This document shows, piece by piece, positions 59,778 through 64,000 of a stretch of DNA of 64,000 nt; the first letter of the stretch is position 1; every line of letters begins with the position of its first letter. The stretch is from Pseudomonas sp. S06B 330 (GTDB lineage: Bacteria > Pseudomonadota > Gammaproteobacteria > Pseudomonadales > Pseudomonadaceae). The stretch lies in contig NZ_CP088149.1 in assembly GCF_002845275.2 (NCBI RefSeq), positions 349,501 to 413,500 on the forward strand. The letters run 5' to 3'. The notes under the pieces are model-generated. The model worked only from the letters and a program-made list of their open reading frames with translations. It made no database searches and was not told the DNA's origin. The position numbers and the translations under genes are program-made.

Positions 59778-61777
59778 TGGGTGCGCCGAGTTCCTTACCT
59801 AGCGGCAAAATCCGCATGAATCCGCCGGTTTTCTACTTCGCGGCGAGTTTTATCCTCATTTTCGGACTGGTGGTCATCAGCAATCCGCAGGCGGCCGGCG
59901 AATGGTTGCTGGCGGCGCAGAACTGGGCGGCCAACACGGTCGGCTGGTACTACATGCTGGCGATGACGCTGTACCTGGTCTTCGTGGTGGTCACCGCCTT
60001 GTCCGGTTACGGCAAGATCAAGCTCGGTGCCGACCACGACGAACCCGAGTTCAGCTACTTGTCCTGGGCCGGCATGCTCTTCGCCGCTGGCATCAGTATT
60101 ACCTTGTTCTTCTTTTGCGTCTCCGAACCACTGACTCACATGCTCCAACCGCCCCAAGGGGAAGCCGGAACAGTCGAGGCCGGGCGTCAGGCCATGCAGT
60201 TGCTGTTCCTGCATTGGGGCCTGCATGGCTGGGGGGTGTTTGCCTTCGTCGGTATGGCCCTGGCCTACTTCGCCTATCGGCATAACCTGCCGCTGGCGCT
60301 GCGCTCAGCGCTCTACCCGCTGATCGGCAAGCGTATCAACGGGCCCATCGGCTATGCCGTGGACGGCTTTGGCATTATTGCCACGGTCTTTGGTCTGGGC
60401 GCGGACATGGGCTTTGGTGTACTGCACCTGAACTCGGGCCTGGACTACCTGTTTGGCATTCCTCATACCCAATGGGTGCAGGTGGCGCTGATCACCCTGA
60501 TGATGGGCGCGGCGGTAGCGGTGGCGGTGGCCGGAGTCGAGAAGGGTGTGCGGGTGATGTCCGACATCAACATGTTCCTGGCCTGTGCGCTGCTGTTGTT
60601 CGTGCTGTTCGCCGGGCCTACCCAGCACCTGTTCAATACCTTGATTCAGAACCTGGGTGATTACCTCGGAGCGCTGCCGCGTAAGAGCTTCGACGTCTAT
60701 GCCTACAACGAAGCCCGTGACTGGCTGGGCGGCTGGACCGTGTTCTACTGGGCCTGGTGGATTGCCTGGGCGCCTTTTGTCGGTCTGTTCATTGCGCGGA
60801 TTTCCCGTGGCCGGACCATTCGCGAGTTTGTCTTCGGCGTGCTGCTGATCCCGCTGGGTTTCACCCTGGCGTGGATGTCGATCTTCGGCAACAGCGCAAT
60901 GTCGCAGGTGCTCGATCACGGTATGACTGCATTAGGCCAATCAGCCATCGACAACCCGTCGATGACGCTTTACCTGCTGCTGGAAACCTATCCGTGGAGC
61001 AAGGCCGTGATCGCGGTCACGGTGTTCATCAGCTTTGTGTTTTTCGTTACCTCTGCCGACTCTGGCACCGTGGTGCTGTCGACCTTGTCGGCCCGCGGGG
61101 GTAACCCTGATGAAGACGGCCCGAACTGGTTGCGGGTGTTCTGGGGCGCAATGACTGCCCTGGTAACGATCGGCCTGTTGTTTGCCGGTAGCATCGACTC
61201 GTTGAAGTCAGCGGTGGTGCTGACCTCACTGCCATTCTCGGTGATCCTCCTGGCGATGATGTGGGGCCTGCACAAGGCGTTCTACCTGGAGTCGCAGCGG
61301 CAGATTGCGCAGTTGCATTCGCTGGCACCGTTCGCCAACTCGCGCCGCGGCCGTGGTGGCTGGCGCCAGCGCTTGAGCCAAGCGGTGCACTTCCCATCAC
61401 GGGATGAGGTCTATCGGTTCATGGATGACGTGGTGCGCCCGGCGATTGCCGAGGTCACTGAAGTGTTCGTCGAGAAGGGCCTGAACGTCATCACCCAGGA
61501 AGACCCGAGCCATGACAACGTCAGTCTGAAGATTGGCCATGGTGAGGAGCAGCCGTTCATCTATCAGGTGCAGATGCGTGGCTACTTCACGCCATCGTTC
61601 GCCTTGGGCGGGCTGGGCACCCAGGAGCTGAAGAACCGTCGCTACTACCGTGCCGAGGTGCATCTGAGCGAAGGCAGCCAGGACTATGACCTGGTGGGCT
61701 ACAGCAAGGAGCAGATCATCAACGACATCCTCGATCAGTACGAGCGGCATATGCAGTTCTTGCATCTGGTGCGTTGA
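59777..61777 (+). CDS. betT: BCCT-family choline/betaine transporter (BetT type)
   Basis: The 666-residue high-affinity betaine/choline/carnitine-type carrier has twelve membrane segments between about residues 20 and 520. The BCCT signature is GGWTVFYWAWWIAWAPFVGLFIARISRGRTIREF. A cytoplasmic tail of about 140 residues is longer than in most BCCT proteins and typical of BetT choline carriers. Start 59777 follows GAGG at a long 11-base distance and overlaps the leader ORF stop. Choline is the likely substrate. In P. aeruginosa betT1 also sits next to tauD. Confidence 0.9.
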   Translation: MGAPSSLPSGKIRMNPPVFYFAASFILIFGLVVISNPQAAGEWLLAAQNWAANTVGWYYMLAMTLYLVFVVVTALSGYGKIKLGADHDEPEFSYLSWAGMLFAAGISITLFFFCVSEPLTHMLQPPQGEAGTVEAGRQAMQLLFLHWGLHGWGVFAFVGMALAYFAYRHNLPLALRSALYPLIGKRINGPIGYAVDGFGIIATVFGLGADMGFGVLHLNSGLDYLFGIPHTQWVQVALITLMMGAAVAVAVAGVEKGVRVMSDINMFLACALLLFVLFAGPTQHLFNTLIQNLGDYLGALPRKSFDVYAYNEARDWLGGWTVFYWAWWIAWAPFVGLFIARISRGRTIREFVFGVLLIPLGFTLAWMSIFGNSAMSQVLDHGMTALGQSAIDNPSMTLYLLLETYPWSKAVIAVTVFISFVFFVTSADSGTVVLSTLSARGGNPDEDGPNWLRVFWGAMTALVTIGLLFAGSIDSLKSAVVLTSLPFSVILLAMMWGLHKAFYLESQRQIAQLHSLAPFANSRRGRGGWRQRLSQAVHFPSRDEVYRFMDDVVRPAIAEVTEVFVEKGLNVITQEDPSHDNVSLKIGHGEEQPFIYQVQMRGYFTPSFALGGLGTQELKNRRYYRAEVHLSEGSQDYDLVGYSKEQIINDILDQYERHMQFLHLVR

Positions 61778-61789
61778 CCCTGCTGGCCT

Positions 61790-61866
61790 AATCGCCGACA
61801 AGATCGACTCCCACATTGGCTAAGGTTGAACCTTAGTCCTGTGGGAGCCGGCCTTGCCGGCGATAG
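61790..61866. repeat. Inverted pair of GCCGGC-type REP units with an inner palindrome
   Basis: ATCGCCGACAAGATCGACTC faces GGGAGCCGGCCTTGCCGGCGAT. The loop carries a second perfect palindrome, CTAAGGTT-G-AACCTTAG (61820-61836). It lies between the converging betT and tauD genes. Confidence 0.85.
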
Positions 61867-61879
61867 CTACACCGCAGAC

Positions 61880-62725
<846 letters not shown>

Positions 62726-62732
62726 TTAGGCT

Positions 62733-63572
62733 TCAATGGCTCTGGCCATGCCAGGGCACTAACTTACGCTGCAGGGCACGCAGCCCCATTTCCAGAGCGA
62801 AGGCAATCAAGGCGATCACCAGAATGCCCAGCACCACTACATCAGTGACCAGGAACTGCGCAGCCGACTGGACCATGAAACCCAGGCCGCTGGTGGCGGC
62901 TATCAATTCGGCAGCCACCAGGGTCGACCAACCGACGCCCAGGCCGATGCGCACACCGGTGAGGATATCGGGCAGGGCGCTGGGCAGAATCACATGGCGA
63001 ATCAACTGTGCCCGCGAAGCACCCAACGATTGCGCCGCACGCAGCTTGGTCGGGTCGACAGTGCGCACGCCGGTGGCGGTCGCAATGGCAATGGGCGCAA
63101 AGATCGCCAGGTAGATCAGCAGTACCTTGGACAGCTCTCCGATGCCGCACCAGATCACGATCAGCGGCAAGTAGGCCAAGGGTGGAATAGGCCGGTAGAA
63201 CTCGATCAGCGGGTCGAGGATGCCGCGGGCGATGCGGTTGTGGCCGATGGCGATGCCGATCGGAATCGCGGTGACAATCGCCGCACCCAGCGCCAGGCCG
63301 ATGCGTCCCAGGCTCGCGCCCAGGTGTTGCCACAGGGTCGATTCCATATAGCCTTGCGTCAGCAGCAACCAGGCCTTGGCCAGTACCGCTTCCGGGGGTG
63401 GCAGGAACAGTGGCTCAATCCATTGAGCGGCGGTCACTGCCCACCACAGCAGGAGCAAGGTGAGAAGGGTCAGGCTGCTGATCCAGCGTGTGCTCAGGCT
63501 GCGACGAGGCTTGGCAACCGGTGTTGTTGGGTTTTTGCGTTTGGCCGCGACCGACACGTCCAGGCTGCTCAT
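62733..63572 (-). CDS. tauC: Taurine ABC transporter permease
   Basis: The 279-residue SsuC/TauC-type permease has about six membrane segments. It has [52 protein letters not shown] and an EAA loop, [45 protein letters not shown]. An N-terminal basic stretch precedes the first helix. Its start overlaps the tauB stop by 4 bases (ATGA), and tauD follows 19 bases downstream. Confidence 0.94.
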   Translation of the reverse strand: MSSLDVSVAAKRKNPTTPVAKPRRSLSTRWISSLTLLTLLLLWWAVTAAQWIEPLFLPPPEAVLAKAWLLLTQGYMESTLWQHLGASLGRIGLALGAAIVTAIPIGIAIGHNRIARGILDPLIEFYRPIPPLAYLPLIVIWCGIGELSKVLLIYLAIFAPIAIATATGVRTVDPTKLRAAQSLGASRAQLIRHVILPSALPDILTGVRIGLGVGWSTLVAAELIAATSGLGFMVQSAAQFLVTDVVVLGILVIALIAFALEMGLRALQRKLVPWHGQSH

Positions 63573-64000
63573 GCAAACTCCTGCCGCACGGCGGCGCTGC
63601 GTTGGGAAAACACCCGACTGAGCACGTGCTCGCGGGTTTCGATAAAGCGTGGGTCGGATTTGATCGTCCGGGCCGACTCTCCCGCGGCGTAGCGCTGACC
63701 GAAATCCAGCTGCAGGCGCTCGACGATCTGCCCAGGATTGGGCGCCAGGAGGATCAGGTCAGTGGCGAGGAACACGGCTTCTTCGATGTCGTGAGTAATC
63801 AGGAACACCGGTTTCGCCGTACGTTGCCAGACCTGCAGAAGCAGCTCCTGCATTTGTTCTCGGGTAAAGGCATCCAGGGCGCCGAATGGCTCGTCCATCA
63901 GCAGCACGCGTGGGTCGGCGGCCAATGCGCGGGCCAGGCCCACGCGTTGTTTCTGACCGCCGGACAACTGCCAGATGCGGCGCTTGCCGAAATCGGCCAG
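63569..64000 (-). CDS. tauB: Taurine ABC transporter ATP-binding protein, partial
   Basis: Only the C-terminal 143 codons are inside the window; the frame is still open at base 64000. It contains the ABC signature [15 protein letters not shown], Walker [22 protein letters not shown], and the H-loop [16 protein letters not shown]. The Walker A part lies beyond the window. Placement upstream of tauC and tauD identifies it as TauB of the taurine importer rather than SsuB. Confidence 0.93.
   Translation of the reverse strand: MADFGKRRIWQLSGGQKQRVGLARALAADPRVLLMDEPFGALDAFTREQMQELLLQVWQRTAKPVFLITHDIEEAVFLATDLILLAPNPGQIVERLQLDFGQRYAAGESARTIKSDPRFIETREHVLSRVFSQRSAAVRQEFA

Overview
The window is chromosomal DNA of a Pseudomonas, most likely of the P. 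putida/P. fluorescens lineage. This rests on the high G+C with strongly biased codon use, on gene orders I know from Pseudomonas (oscA-sbp-cysTWA; serA opposite a D-2-hydroxyglutarate dehydrogenase; rppH-ptsP-lgt-thyA; cadR/cadA; tcyJLN-dcyD-epsC-betT-tau), and on two families of REP-type palindromic repeats between genes. I see no rRNA, tRNA, CRISPR array, prophage or insertion sequence. Coding density is normal throughout, and most large antisense reading frames are shadows.

Layout. 1-7.3 kb: the end of an EAL-domain protein, then a sulfur-starvation block: oscA, the sulfate ABC transporter sbp-cysT-cysW-cysA, a small alpha/beta hydrolase, an unusual sigma54-activator-like AAA+ protein without a DNA-binding domain, and an orphan MetQ-like binding protein. 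7.3-15 kb: a penicillin-acylase-type (AHL acylase, HacB-like) gene and a run of small metabolic or hypothetical genes (acetyltransferase, thioredoxin-like DUF6436, hydrolase, DUF2059, 2OG-Fe(II) oxygenase, TudS-like DUF523, orphan FliY-type binding protein, DUF4399). 15-31.5 kb: housekeeping genes serA, D-2-hydroxyglutarate dehydrogenase, FAH-family enzyme, two tandem SdiA-regulated-type proteins, rpiA, ilvA, HAD phosphatase, rppH, ptsP, NRDE, a TSUP permease, lgt and thyA. 31.5-35 kb: cadmium/zinc resistance (cadR, cadA) with a LysR gene tightly attached to cadA. 35.8-41.5 kb: an aminophosphonate uptake and oxidation cluster (ABC transporter, FAD oxidoreductase, PhnZ-like HD oxygenase). 41.5-44.8 kb: a GTPase/membrane-protein pair of unknown function, then folA. 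44.9-64 kb: a second, larger sulfur block: cystine symporter tcyP, phosphorylcholine phosphatase, a MetNIQ-type transporter with a DszA-like monooxygenase and two SfnB-family flavoenzymes, the cystine ABC transporter tcyJLN, D-cysteine desulfhydrase, serine acetyltransferase epsC, a BetT-type choline transporter, and tauD-tauC-tauB (cut by the window end).

How it fits together. The two sulfur blocks together cover uptake of sulfate, cystine, taurine and probably organosulfur compounds, and release of sulfur from them. Promoters in both blocks share a GGAATAA/TTATTCC box, often in AT-rich DNA with inverted repeats. This is the best candidate for a common regulatory signal, plausibly CysB. Other non-coding signals worth attention are the CadR operator, a perfect 28-bp TetR/BetI-like palindrome with a possible 17-residue leader ORF ahead of betT, three copies of a ~100-114 bp paired REP element, and a possible 27-residue ORF beside the orphan metQ.
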